A DNA stretch of 20,098 nucleotides, taken from Haplomitrium mnioides. Taxonomy: Eukaryota; Marchantiophyta; Haplomitriopsida; Calobryales. A program made the position numbers and the translations under genes. Of this stretch, positions 9,740 through 18,727 are shown in pieces; the first letter of the stretch is position 1; every line of letters starts with the position of its first letter. The DNA lies in NCBI GenBank assembly GCA_049999725.1, contig JBNGIS010004503.1, positions 1 through 20,098 of the forward strand. Reading direction: 5' to 3'. A model generated the notes under the pieces. It saw only the letters and a program-made list of their open reading frames with translations, did no database searches and had not been told where the DNA came from.

Positions 9740-10550
9740 GTTCTAATTCTACAACTCCCACCGAATTCTTTGGCATTGCAAGATACTTCTCCTGCACTGC
9801 CACTAGATTCTCTTGTCCCCTCTTCGAGTTCTCTTGGAGGCTGCTCGATTTTCTAATTTGTCCTCAAATTCTTCCACTGATTCTTGAATTCCCGATCTGC
9901 TCAATGCTCTTTGCGATTTTCCCCCTAAGCTCTCTGAATTTCCTCACATTCTCTATGAATTCTTCCTCCTTGCTGAGTTCTTCTCCTCCCTTATTCGATT
10001 TCTGAACGATTCCTCTATGATTTCCCTAATCCATGTCTAAATTCTTCCTCGTATTCTCCTCCTTGAATCCTCCTACATTTTTTGAGCTCGCGCCTTTGAA
10101 TTCTCTCTCCTCTTTAATTCTTCCTATGATCCCTCTTTTCCATCCCTCCTGAAGTATGTGATTTTTGAATTCTTCCTCGTCTGTTGAATTCTAATTCCTT
10201 GCCTCTCCCTCTTTAATTTTGCCCTCTCTCTGATTTGAGTTCCGCCTCCATCCTCTTGTGATTTCTGAATTCCCTCGCGAAGCACCTCGTCCTGAATTTT
10301 GTCTTCCTTGCTCTCATGCGATTTTGTCTCTCCTCTCTCTGGGATTTTATCTCTCCATCCTGCGATTTCATCTCTCCTCCTAGGATTTCATTTCTCCATC
10401 CTCCCTGCGATTTCATCTCTTCATCCTCTCATGTGATTTCATCTCTCCTCTCTCTCGTGCGCTTTTATCTCCCTCTCATGTGATTTCATCTCCATCCTCC
10501 CTTGTGCTTAAGTTTCTGCCTCCTCCCCATTGTGGCTGCGCGTGACATCA
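9740..10550. repeat. Pyrimidine-rich degenerate repeat tract
   Basis: For about 800 bp the plus strand is dominated by C and T, with recurring gaattc, gatttc and cttcctcc words. Between about 10310 and 10505 it becomes an irregular tandem repeat of roughly 20-28 bp built on gatttcatctctcctcc. The minus strand, which is sense for the gypsy element and for RAD54, is therefore purine-rich. A minus-strand frame at 10416-10213 translates to K/R/E/Q-rich repeats (EMKSQ, EIKSQ), which the composition alone would produce. There are no recognisable coding motifs. Confidence 0.7.
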
Positions 10551-10554
10551 ATGA

Positions 10555-10675
10555 GGGAGAGTAAATAATGGAAGGAGAAAAATGAAGAAGAAGAAAAATA
10601 AAGAAGAAGAAAGAAGAAAAAGAAGGAAGAAGAAAAAAAAGGAAGAAGAAGCGAGAGAGGGGAAGAGGAAACAAA
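10555..10675. repeat. Purine-rich GAA-type tract
   Basis: The plus strand switches abruptly from pyrimidine-rich to purine-rich. It then reads as imperfect gaagaagaa and gaaaaa repeats for about 120 bp, ending near gaagaggaaac. Long open frames on the other strand (10695-10486, 10711-10508) encode only Phe/Leu/Ser runs from this composition and are not genes. Confidence 0.8.
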
Positions 10676-10795
10676 ATAAATAAGTAATAAAACAATAAAA
10701 TATAGTATCATAAAATAATAATGAAATAAAAATATAATAATAAAATGAAACTATAATAAGATTATAATATAATATAATTTAAGAAAAAAATAAAA
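10676..10795. other. AT-rich segment next to the 5' LTR
   Basis: It is almost pure A/T with repeated ataata and aataaaa words. It contains an exact 18-mer, ataaaatatagtatcata, at 10695-10712 that also occurs inside the other LTR at 130-147. A near match lies inside the adjacent LTR at 10873-10890. It may therefore be a partial LTR duplication or an LTR edge that is not fully resolved. No tRNA primer binding site can be seen here. Confidence 0.5.
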
Positions 10796-11394
10796 TGAAA
10801 CAACTTTAAAAAATAAAAGTAGGAGTTTCTCTAGAGACCTTCGGATAGGGGAAGAAGAGTACCTGACTTATAATAAAATATAATATCATATGCTATTAAT
10901 AAAATAATAACTTAAATAGAACACAAGTAAAAAAAAACAAAACCCTTCTATGACATAGTGAATAGAGCACCCTTTAGCACTTTCACACTAATGGGAAAAC
11001 TCATAAGACACTAAATTTTACATGGCAAAAAGAGAACATGGGATAATAGAGAACAGAGTATACAGAGCAGGGGAAAATAGAATAGAAGGGAGGAATATGC
11101 AAGAAAAAGGCAAGATGGCTTGCATGGCCCCTCTTCCTATTGAATTCTCTTCACCATTCTCTCCTTAGTCAAATTCTGCTATCGCTCCTTCCTCGCGTCA
11201 AATTAGGCCAGCCCTCTAATGGAACTAAACAAACTTGCTTTCTTCATACTCTTGTTGACTCCTTGAACTGAGTTTATTCTCTTTGTCCCCTCTTGTGCAC
11301 CAAGTTGATCAGTCATGGGCTTAAAATGCTGCACTAGGCCGAGTTAAACACAAAAAGTAAAAAAAAAAAAATTTCCGAAAAAACCCAGCTGACA
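10796..11394 (-). repeat. 5' LTR of the gypsy element
   Basis: It is the partner of 52-721. On the minus strand it starts TGTCAGCTGGG at 11394 and ends with CA (plus-strand tgaaacaac at 10796), the expected TG...CA boundaries. It has a single copy of the 75-bp unit that is doubled in the other LTR. As the upstream LTR it would have driven transcription towards lower coordinates, across the pyrimidine/purine tract and the RAD54 fragment into gag. A TATA box could not be assigned with confidence. Confidence 0.8.
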
Positions 11395-12459
11395 TAATTA
11401 TTTCTCTATTCCTATAATGTCGGTGAGTTTTAAAGTCCTCTCTAGGGAAATATTTCTCCTAGTTTGGCTCTAGTGTCTTTAAATAAACAAATCCACTACT
11501 ACTAAAGTTTTTGAAGAACAAAATATTCCATTTGTCTCGAGATCAACAACTCTTTCAACACTTAAAATCATACATACAAGAAGGCCATCCATTGATCTCT
11601 TGACCCAAAGTACTAGCAACAATTGTGCTAACCAGCCCATGATGAATTGTCACATTTCCATTTTCGGTCTTCTTCAGAAATAGAAGCACACAAAAGTTTT
11701 TGGTTGATGTCAACCAATTAAAATCCTTTCCTACAACATAGAAATTTGCTACGCTCGCTACCCAAGAACACCTTGAAGACCTACAACCATTTTTTCTACA
11801 TTGACTACCCAAGAATGTCTTGAAGTCCCACAACCATTTTGTCTACGTTGACTACCCAAGAACGTCTTGAAAGCTCACAACCATTTAGTTGACTAGATGA
11901 AACTCATTTGCTTCCAAATGTTTGAGTCTATTTGAAGAAAATAGACGTCAAGTACTACTATGGTGTCATTGACCCAATGGATCTTCAATCAAAGAAATCA
12001 ATCTCTTGTTATTCGCAAAAATCTTTTGAAAAACATCCAACAATCCTTTTGATATTTTGATCAAAGAGCACCATTTTCAAAATTTAAAAACCAGCTAGAT
12101 TATTATTTGGATTAGAAGAGGGCTGAACTAGGTTTTTGTATCTAATCCAAGTATTGTGCTTGTACTTGAATTTCCCAATAAAATCATATTATCATGATAA
12201 AAAATTACTTATTTTTTGGAACTCTTCATCATTGGCTTTAAACTATGATCTTGAATCGGTTTTTATATTTGCAACTTTTTTGCAATGTAGGGATAATTTA
12301 AGTGTGATTAATCAATCACTTATTTTATGGTCCTTTGCAAAATGGGTCTTGCACTTTGTCGACAATACCTTCATGTTGTTATTTTGTCAAACCTTGATAG
12401 AAACATCTATTTGGTGTGATTGGTCCATCACTTCTTTTGTAAAAGAACTAAAAAAATTT
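11395..12459. other. Region with no recognised gene
   Basis: It lies between the gypsy element and the copia mosaic. Open frames at 11833-11555 (minus) and 12136-12471 (plus) show no family motif. The first overlaps a tandem repeat. The sequence taatt at 11395-11399 directly follows the gypsy LTR and would be one half of a 5-bp target duplication, but I find no partner at the other end. Confidence 0.45.
11751..11890. repeat. Three copies of a 47-bp tandem repeat
   Basis: Units start at 11751, 11798 and 11845, giving an exact period of 47 bp. They share gactacccaagaa, cttgaag and cacaaccattt words with scattered substitutions. The third copy fades near 11890. No function is evident. Confidence 0.85.
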
Positions 12460-12600
12460 CCAAATGAGTAAGAACTCATCATAAACTCTAACAGAGTTTT
12501 TCAACCAAACTCCAATAAGGCAAGAAAAGCCAAGTAAGCTACTACAAGATAACTCTAATAGAGTTATGCAACTCAAAGCCCAAGCTAAGACCTCTCTTGT
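12460..12600 (-). repeat. Fragment of copia LTR 'A' (second copy)
   Basis: It matches 15500-15590 in the same orientation. Shared blocks are ccaaatgag, aagaactcat, agagtt.ttcaaccaaa and caagctaagac. It carries about 67 bp more than the other copy in the middle, including a second aactctaatagagtt palindrome. It lies directly after the copia integrase end in element sense. It probably represents part of the other LTR of the element to which 15501-15930 belongs. Confidence 0.6.
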
Positions 12601-12609
12601 AATATCACA

Positions 12610-13110
12610 ATTTGCAAGAAATTTTTGGAACATCTAGGAGGTGTACTTCCCTCTACCATCACTACTCAAGATCTTGATCCTTCTATCAACCTTATTTTCC
12701 ATCTTAGCTAGACCTTCTTTGAAATATTGAAAACTCTTATCTTTAGGATGCATGAAGTAGACAAAAGACATTATGGATTTATCATCTTTAAATGTTGCAA
12801 AACATCTGTTGCAAGATATTGAAGGCATCTTCATGGGTCCGCAAACATCAATGTAGACTAATTCTAATAGCTTAGATGTCTTCCATCTAATAGCTCCCTT
12901 CTTGATTGTAAGCTTTTGTGCGTTTGCCTATACACACCCTTCACATAATCCAATGATATAGATTGATTCAAAGCCATATTGCTCACCATATTGATGAGCT
13001 TCTTGATTCTCTACTCTCCCAAATGTCCAAGCCTATGGTGCCAGAAGGTCATGTTGTCTCCTTAGAAAGCCATATTGAGGCATTCTTCTACTATTGAGAT
13101 GCAATTCAAT
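12610..13110 (-). pseudogene. Ty1/copia integrase fragment
   Basis: Read on the minus strand in several frames, it begins with the pre-integrase zinc region WHHRLGH (13023-13043). It then passes a GCVYRQTHK-like block and reaches IDVCGPMKMPS (12832-12852), the first catalytic Asp region of copia integrases. The open frame from 12834 to 12634 continues SFVYFMHPKDKSFQYFKEGL and ILSSDGRGKYTS, which includes the second catalytic Asp. A TAG follows, and homology stops a few residues later, before the third catalytic Glu. It continues the gag-protease fragment at 13265-13910. Several stops and frame changes show that it is dead. Confidence 0.85.
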
Positions 13111-13264
13111 CTATACAACTTATGTTTCCTAATGCCAATGCAAAGTACCTTTAAGTTACCATGCTTATTCAAGACTTAAGTTGCTATGTTGGACAAAAAT
13201 GACCATCAAGCTAGTTATGATCAAGGCACTTACTCATAATCAAGACACTTATTGGCAAAAAGTT

Positions 13265-13910
13265 TTAAGTTATCTCAGCTACATAGAAAACTTCCTTCAG
13301 AATGTGGGTGGCACCCTTGCCTCCCAATCGTTTGACTCTAAGATGCACATCTCCAATTGCAACTTCATTTACACCGAAGTTATCACCCAACATGATGACT
13401 TTGGAATATGTTTTGACGATGTCTCTAAACCACTCGTTCCTTGATGATATGTGATTAGATGCACCCAAATCCAAGTACCATACATCTTTTAATGTATCTC
13501 CAAGTAACGAAATATAATCCACTACTCCTTTACATGACAAGTATTGTTTGGAAATTTTCTCCACTCGAGGTTGACTTTGATTTCTCTTTCTTTGGCACAT
13601 CTACTCTTTTCTTCTTGTCAGCTTGTTTTTTCTTGTAAGCGTTGACAAATGTCCAACCTACTTGCAGTAATAGCATGCTCAAGTTTCTAAAGCCTTTTTC
13701 TTTTTCTTTTCTCCCTTGGTAGTAAAAGCAGAGTCATCTTTCTTCTCTTTGTTGAGTCACTTACGTTGTTCATTGAGCAAGCGACCCACTAGGGATTCTA
13801 GATTTAAGTCAATCCCCATTGCCTCCATTTTCATGACCAAAGTGCTATACTCTTCTTGGAGTCTGCGATCAGAACATATGCCATATGCTATGTCCCTTAC
13901 TAGTGGAGGG
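13265..13910 (-). pseudogene. Ty1/copia gag C-terminus, zinc knuckle and protease
   Basis: The piece starts at about 13905 with a Gag C-terminal block of the UBN2 type (LVMKMEAMGIDL, ESLVGRLLNEQR). A decayed zinc knuckle follows at 13649-13675, reading CYYCK-stop-VGH, with the last Cys not found. The protease frame (13600-13265) has DVWYLDLGASNH (13451-13480), where copia proteases have D-S-G, so Leu replaces the catalytic Ser. It ends with KEVFYVAEIT. Processing of Gag-Pol would be its normal role. Its 5' side joins LTR-like sequence abruptly, so the N-terminal half of Gag is missing. Confidence 0.88.
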
Positions 13911-13929
13911 GTATAATATAACTTGCTAT

Positions 13930-14222
13930 TGGAGGTGTATAACCTTTGAAAGAGTTAGCTAGCCCTAAACCTCATGACTATGACTTGCTATAGGAGGTAG
14001 ATGTATAAACTATGACTTAGAATAGGTGCGTTATAAAAAAAGATGCATTCCAATACAATGAATCAAGGTATGTGCTCGTAAAATCATATGTCCTCTTCTT
14101 CTCCACACATTATATATCTTTTATTGTCACATCTCATAACTGTTTCAACAACATAGGCTCTAATCATATATTAGCCTAATATTTTCTAATGCTAATCCTA
14201 CTTGACTAACCATACTCTAACA
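13930..14222 (-). repeat. Copia LTR 'B', starting TGTTAGAG
   Basis: On the minus strand the sequence GGGAG is followed at 14222 by TGTTAGAGTATGG, a start common in plant copia LTRs, and a purine tract lies just upstream. The LTR would extend to lower coordinates up to the abrupt start of the gag piece near 13905. Its far end is not defined, and it does not resemble LTR 'A'. Repeated ttgctat.ggaggt.tat motifs lie at 13924-14000. Confidence 0.55.
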
Positions 14223-14400
14223 CTCCCATTGGTTACAACATGGAGAATGTTGTAAACACATGTATAAGTAAGCATTTACAAAATAAACGCCAACAAAAGT
14301 TGGTCAATGTCTAATTAAAGAGAGCAATGTTGCTCATTAAAACCCTCTCATACTCCTACGAGAGAAAGAGTACAACCACAAAAATCTCTGGACTAAAAAA
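14223..14400 (-). other. Copia 3' end with polypurine tract
   Basis: The minus strand carries AATGGGAG (14230-14223) directly before LTR 'B'. Upstream it has TTGTACTCTTTCTCTC and GGGTTTTAATGAGCAAC, sequence that I recall as common just upstream of 3' LTRs in plant copia elements. It is consistent with being the tail of the element whose RT lies at 14868-15490. Confidence 0.5.
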
Positions 14401-14776
<376 letters not shown>

Positions 14777-14867
14777 TATCCTCTTGCTAAATACATGCCA
14801 AGTTATCCTCATACAACACAATAAGGTTAGATAAATAAAGTAAATCACAGTGTAGCATGGCATAATC

Positions 14868-15490
14868 AAGCAGTCTCCGCAATCTCATCAACATATATTG
14901 CGACAAAGATAAAGTCTTTGTCAATATGTGTAATGAATAAATATAGTGAAAAACCTATAGCTAACATCTCTTCCTCAAATCTTTGATCACACCATATTTT
15001 GCTACTTTTTTAAGTCCACATATAGATCGCATGATCCAAACTATACATCCATTCTATATAATAGGCATGGATTGATGCATAAGAAAGGCTAAAGGCCTAA
15101 TCTCTTGTATCTGCATCATAGGAACTATAGGTCCACGCCTAGTACTCTCTTCACTGAGCCTCATAGTGGTATGGTGTGTGTAGAAGCAGAAGTATAGCTT
15201 TGAGGTTTCTCCTTGGAGACATGCTCCTCCTGAATATAATAGATATTCTATGGCAATCAGCCATTGGGGTGCAATCATATAAATATCGATATCTAGTTTG
15301 CCATACATGTATCATGACGCCATATCTTAGAGAAAAGCCAACTAGCTACTCATATGAAATAACATCCATAAATGGGGCATGTGTGAGGTGAAAGTCTCTC
15401 CTAGTTGTATGTATATAGCCTATAGCTACAAGGCGTATCTTAGATATGACAATGTGGCCTTTAACATTACTGTAAAAGAATCTCAATGAC
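14868..15490 (-). pseudogene. Ty1/copia reverse transcriptase fragment
   Basis: Minus-strand frames give KIRLVAIGYIHTTRRDFHLT followed by HAPFMDVISY, which is the KARLVAKGY...APV start of the copia RT. An IYMIAP-like block and MYSLDHAIY follow, equivalent to the family's YxLxKALYGLKQ. The end of the domain reads DFIFVAIYVDEIAETA. The catalytic YVDD motif appears as YVDE (14884-14895), so one catalytic Asp is lost. Several frame changes and stops interrupt it. It starts only about 10 bp from LTR 'A', so gag, protease and integrase are missing in front of it. The RNase H expected downstream cannot be recognised. Confidence 0.82.
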
Positions 15491-15657
15491 CAAATCCAAA
15501 TGAGAAAGAACTCATAGTGAACTCTAATAGAGTTCTTCAACCAAAAGCAACTCAAGGTCCAAGCTAAGACCAAGAGTGTAAGCAAAAGCCAAGCAACCAA
15601 AGAACCCAAGTGTTTCAAGAGGAACTTCAGAATGAGGAGTGGGGCTAAGAAGCCTTT

Positions 15658-15667
15658 CTATTTATAC
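15658..15667 (-). promoter_or_regulatory. TATA box of LTR 'A'
   Basis: The minus strand reads GTATAAATAG, a near-consensus plant TATA box. It is preceded by pyrimidine-rich sequence and followed about 25-30 bp downstream by a CCACTCCTCATTC stretch suitable for transcription start. Confidence 0.6.
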
Positions 15668-15727
15668 AAGAGAAGAGGGTGTCATCCCTCTTTCTTCACT
15701 TGCAAGTCACTTCTAATTTTCAGCCTT

Positions 15728-15853
15728 AAAAGTGACTCTCTACCAAAAGTGACTCTATACCAAAAGTGACTTTGAAAGTTAGTAACCTAAAAGTGACACT
15801 CTACCAAAAGTGACTTTGAAGGTAAGTAATCCAATCTTAACCCTAAAAGTGAC
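15728..15853 (-). promoter_or_regulatory. Six-copy AAAAGTGAC repeats upstream of the TATA box
   Basis: The plus-strand word aaaagtgac starts at 15728, 15745, 15762, 15789, 15806 and 15845, so three of the spacings are exactly 17 bp. Most copies are followed by tct/ctacc or tttgaa. The array lies about 60-190 bp upstream of the TATA box on the minus strand. Short tandem motifs in the U3 of plant copia elements such as tobacco Tnt1 act as inducible enhancers. A similar role here is inference. Confidence 0.55.
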
Positions 15854-15970
15854 TCACTACCACTTCCTTCACTCCTCAACATACATTACTTTGAACCAGG
15901 AATAGGCTACTCAGAACATGAACTCTTTTTTTTGGGGAAAAATTGGGATTTTTGAATTTAAAAAACAAGG

Positions 15971-16541
15971 TTATTTAAAAAAAAATACATGAGTTTTTTA
16001 GATTTGTTTTTTGTTATTTTAACAAGTATGATAGAGTGAATGTCAATTTTGTTATACAAAATCAATCAATATTATTAGTTTTTATGAAAACATTAGAAAA
16101 TTCAAATTTCATGAAAAGCATAAAAATTAAGGTAAGTTTTCATCAAAAAATTTCATTTATTATTGATTACAATTCTAAGCCCAAAAGTTGAAATACACAT
16201 CACAAGAAACTATTTTGAAATATGTTTGATTACACAAACTCTAGGCGCGCCACGTAGATATAGTGCTCTTTCAAATTTTTTTGTTGGAAAAAAATTACAA
16301 AACATAAAGAAAAAAGCCCAAGGGGACTGGAAGTCAAGGGAATGAGTTTGCAATGGTAAACACAAAAAAAAGAAAATGAAACATTGCATGGATTTAGGAG
16401 CTTTATTTTAAATGTCAAGAAAGAAGAAAGCTTTCACTTGTAGTTGCAAATCCATGCAATCAAAAGTGAACGTGAGCTTTCAAAAAGGTTACAATATTTT
16501 AAAATATTTCATAGTTCAACAAAGCATATACAAAAACATAT
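15971..16541. repeat. Left copy of the long direct repeat
   Basis: It aligns in the same orientation with 19525-20098 over its whole length with small indels. Shared blocks include ggtaagttttcatcaaaaaa, attgattacaattctaagcc and agtcaagggaatgagtttgc. The alignment begins near ttattta and continues to the last base of the right copy, so the true repeat may be longer. It contains an isolated ggcgcgcc (16244-16251), which is shortened in the right copy. Confidence 0.9.
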
Positions 16542-16740
16542 CATAGTTTAGAATTAAGATTGTAAACAAGAAACATCTGCAAGTTTTAGACTTGATTCAA
16601 CCAAACAAAGGTCTCAAGATCTACAAAAGAGTTTATGACTTGTGCATAAACAAAGTTGTAATCGGTAGTCTTTATATGAAGAAGCTTAAGGGTTGGACAA
16701 GAGAAGTAGAACTTGTGGAAGGCATAGACTTCCATCCCCA

Positions 16741-16945
16741 AAGTCTATGCGTGCATAGGAATCCAAGCTCAACATGTGAACACTCCACCTCAAAGTCTCT
16801 ACGCGCTTAGGAATCCAAGCTCAACATGTAAACACTCCACCATAAAGTCTATGCACGCATAGGAATCAGAACTCACCATCTGAACACTTCACCCCAAAGT
16901 CTATGCGCATATAAGAATCCGAACTCACCATTTGAACATTCAACA
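16741..16945. repeat. 52-bp tandem array, about four copies
   Basis: Units start with aagtct at 16741, 16793, 16845 and 16897, an exact 52-bp period. Each reads roughly aagtctatgc..gcataggaatcc..gctcaacatg.gaacactccacc. Intact copies carry the palindrome ctatgcgtgcatag (16745-16758) or its complement form ctatgcacgcatag (16849-16862). Confidence 0.93.
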
Positions 16946-17523
16946 ACAAAGATTGACAAGAACCTAGGTTTTAGATTCCGTAGAAGAGTTTTTATACAAT
17001 GTACATTTCGCTTGCAAATCAAAGTCAATGCACTCATAGGGCTCAAACTTCTACAACCAAGGATACATATTGTAAATGTTCTATTTTTTGCAACAAACTC
17101 TACGTACGCAAAAGATTTCAATTTCTTATTCGGAATCTAAAAGTAAAAACGGATACAAAGCTCTTCATCTAAGTCAAACATTCCTAAAGGTGTGAATTTT
17201 TACAACAAAGTTTTAAAAAGAAAAAAAATTAGTCAATTTGGGCAGATGCTTCAGCAAAATAATAACCTTAGAAGTTGAAAACAAAATACTTACATTTTGA
17301 AGAAGAAAATATTTCTACAAAGCAAATAAAAATATCAACCATAAATTTAAGTTTCATTTACACAGAATAACATTCAACTTGGAATGATTTATAGTCACAA
17401 GTTCAAGTTGGCAAAAAATCCAACAAGTTGCTGAAAACTATTTTCAAGTACTTTTGAAAATGATCATCTTAATTTACACTATACTTGCAAATACAAAATA
17501 TAGAACAAATTTCTTGAAGGACT
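16946..17523. other. AT-rich interior without recognised gene
   Basis: No frame shows a family motif. The sequence is A-rich on the plus strand and carries scattered aacaa and caaag words. It separates the 52-bp array from the end of the ORF at 17524. Confidence 0.4.
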
Positions 17524-18240
17524 TTAGTCATTGGTATTGACTTCTTTGAATTCAACTTCAGAAGATTCATCAAGGTTTGATTGATCTGTCTCAGTGTTAA
17601 TGACACTGATTGAATCTCTTTGAAACATTTTAGGATTGAGGGCTTTTTGTCTTTCGTACTCAAATAGAATTGCTTTAATGGTAGCTAGAGTGGTTTTTCT
17701 TAATTGGTTTTTTTGGGTAAGAAGAAAATCAAAAGACAAAATCGTAATTTGTGGCACATCAAGTACATCAATATGTAACTTGGATTTGCGTTTCCCTTTT
17801 GTTGTTGCTATTTTTTCTAAGAAGTATTGACCAGAAAATGCATCTTCAGCCAAACAAGCAAACCATTGAACTCGTACTCGTTTCGGGTTTGGAGGATCTT
17901 CCTCATCAAATGACAAAACTTTGAGAACTTTGGCAACCCAAAACGGTCTGCTCTTTGGATCCAAAGACGCAACAACACAAATAAACATTTTAGCTTTCAT
18001 CTCATGTAGATTGCCGAATTTATGTCCATATCGAGTATTGTGCAAAAGAGTCCTTTCTCGCGGCCTAGGTGCTCCATCATAGATTGCTTGACGTGTAGAA
18101 AGTATTTGATATACCAGAGTATCTTCTTTTGTTTGTTGAGCATGAAGCTGAGAATCTAGACAAACATTTTGAAAATCCTTACAAGTGTTTGACTGTTGTG
18201 AAGGTGGAAAGGTAAATTCTACTTCGAGTTGTTGTCTTTT
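17524..18240 (-). CDS. Unrecognised ORF of up to 238 codons inside the direct-repeat unit
   Basis: The frame is open from a TAA at 18241-18243 to its stop at 17524. The first ATG is internal (18000, giving 158 residues), so a longer product would need an upstream exon or start. The N-terminal part is Gln/Thr-rich and then reads QAIYDGAPRPRERTLLHNT. The middle has RPFWVAKVLKVLSFDEEDPP, then RVRVQWFACLAEDAFSGQYF and LLTQKNQLRKTTLATIKAIL. The C-terminus is acidic and Ser/Thr-rich. The W-V-A-K-V...V-R-V-Q-W pattern is faintly like small beta-barrel modules (BAH, Tudor or chromo-like) of chromatin proteins, but I cannot name the family. Immediately upstream, 18427-18232 continues a similar protein in another frame (SDTQWWNDFFLAQQEIAVYI). 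The join is an A6 run, and the upstream piece has one stop, so the gene may be decayed. Confidence 0.5.
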   Translation of the reverse strand, partial: KRQQLEVEFTFPPSQQSNTCKDFQNVCLDSQLHAQQTKEDTLVYQILSTRQAIYDGAPRPRERTLLHNTRYGHKFGNLHEMKAKMFICVVASLDPKSRPFWVAKVLKVLSFDEEDPPNPKRVRVQWFACLAEDAFSGQYFLEKIATTKGKRKSKLHIDVLDVPQITILSFDFLLTQKNQLRKTTLATIKAILFEYERQKALNPKMFQRDSISVINTETDQSNLDESSEVEFKEVNTND

Positions 18241-18427
18241 TTATTTCAAGGATGTAGACCGCAATCTCTTGTTGGGCAAGAAAAAAGTCATTCCACCATT
18301 GAGTATCAGAACCTATAAAGAACTTGTAGCAGTTGTTACTTATAATAGCCGATACTTTGAACCAAGAACCACTACTGAGTTCCTATTTCACTTGGTAGTT
18401 GAAAAGTGTTTTTTGGTGATTTGGCAT
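18241..18427 (-). pseudogene. Upstream frame-shifted part of the same unrecognised protein
   Basis: An ATG at 18427-18425 opens a frame reading through one TAG and then SSGSWFKVSAIISNNCYKFF and SDTQWWNDFFLAQQEIAVYI. It ends where the 17524-18240 frame begins. The change of frame falls in a run of six A on the minus strand (near 18236-18241), a common site for indels. The balanced aromatic and hydrophobic content looks like coding sequence. I do not recognise the family. Confidence 0.35.
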
Positions 18428-18430
18428 TAA

Positions 18431-18727
18431 AAAACATCAAATTTATGTTTGAAATCTTCTTTTTAAAAAGAAAATTGTTTTTTATAAACCAAAAATGCAT
18501 ATTTTACATTGAGATTAGATTTCAAACATTTCTTTGTAAAAATACCTTGCAAAACAAGCATTTTGGTTATTCAAATATTTTATAAAAGCTTTACATTATT
18601 GTGAATAAACTAAATTAATCAAAAATAAAATAAAACATATATCTTTTGGTGGAAAAAAAATTACAGGAAAATGTAAATGTCTAGTCGAGTAAGGACTTTG
18701 AACTTGACTTTGAGCATCGTAGCTAAT
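18431..18727. other. AT-rich spacer
   Basis: It has no recognisable gene on either strand. It is A/T-rich with oligo-A and oligo-T runs. A possible degenerate first copy of the following array lies near 18690. Confidence 0.4.

Larger units (their letters stand above)
52..11394 (-). mobile_element. Degenerate Ty3/gypsy LTR retrotransposon carrying a RAD54 fragment
   Basis: Two directly repeated LTRs (52-721 and 10796-11394) bracket gag, protease, RT, RNase H and integrase homology in the standard Ty3/gypsy order, all on the minus strand. The copy is dead: every domain is split over several frames, and the protease and integrase each lack a catalytic residue. The LTRs differ at 23 of 180 positions in one gap-free stretch I compared by eye (361-540 against 11101-11280), so the insertion is old. 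The 5' leader is very long (7119-10795) and holds foreign cargo. RT and RNase H wording recalls the Athila/Tat branch, whose Ogre/Tat members often carry an extra ORF upstream of gag, but I am not certain of the lineage. I see no primer binding site beside the 5' LTR. Confidence 0.85.
15501..15930 (-). repeat. Copia LTR 'A' with promoter
   Basis: It is assigned as an LTR because part of it recurs at 12460-12600 in the same orientation, and because it carries a TATA box and short repeats arranged like a U3 region. On the minus strand the order is U3 with repeated elements (15853-15728), TATA box (15667-15658), then an R/U5-like stretch ending near 15501 at CTCA. The right-hand limit near 15930 is approximate. 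It directly precedes the RT fragment, so an internal deletion has joined the LTR to mid-pol sequence. Confidence 0.55.

Noticed and set aside
10486-10711. Minus-strand ORFs rich in Phe, Leu and Ser that look like membrane proteins
   Set aside because: They arise from the GAA-type purine tract read on the opposite strand. The hydrophobicity is a composition artefact.
12136-12471. Plus-strand 111-codon ORF
   Set aside because: It has no family motif, overlaps the LTR A fragment at its end, and lies in AT-rich sequence where long frames arise by chance.
14155-14167. Possible copia primer binding site (ggctctaatcata resembles the initiator-tRNA complement on the minus strand)
   Set aside because: About four of thirteen bases mismatch, and it falls inside LTR B, whose start is fixed at 14222 by the polypurine tract.
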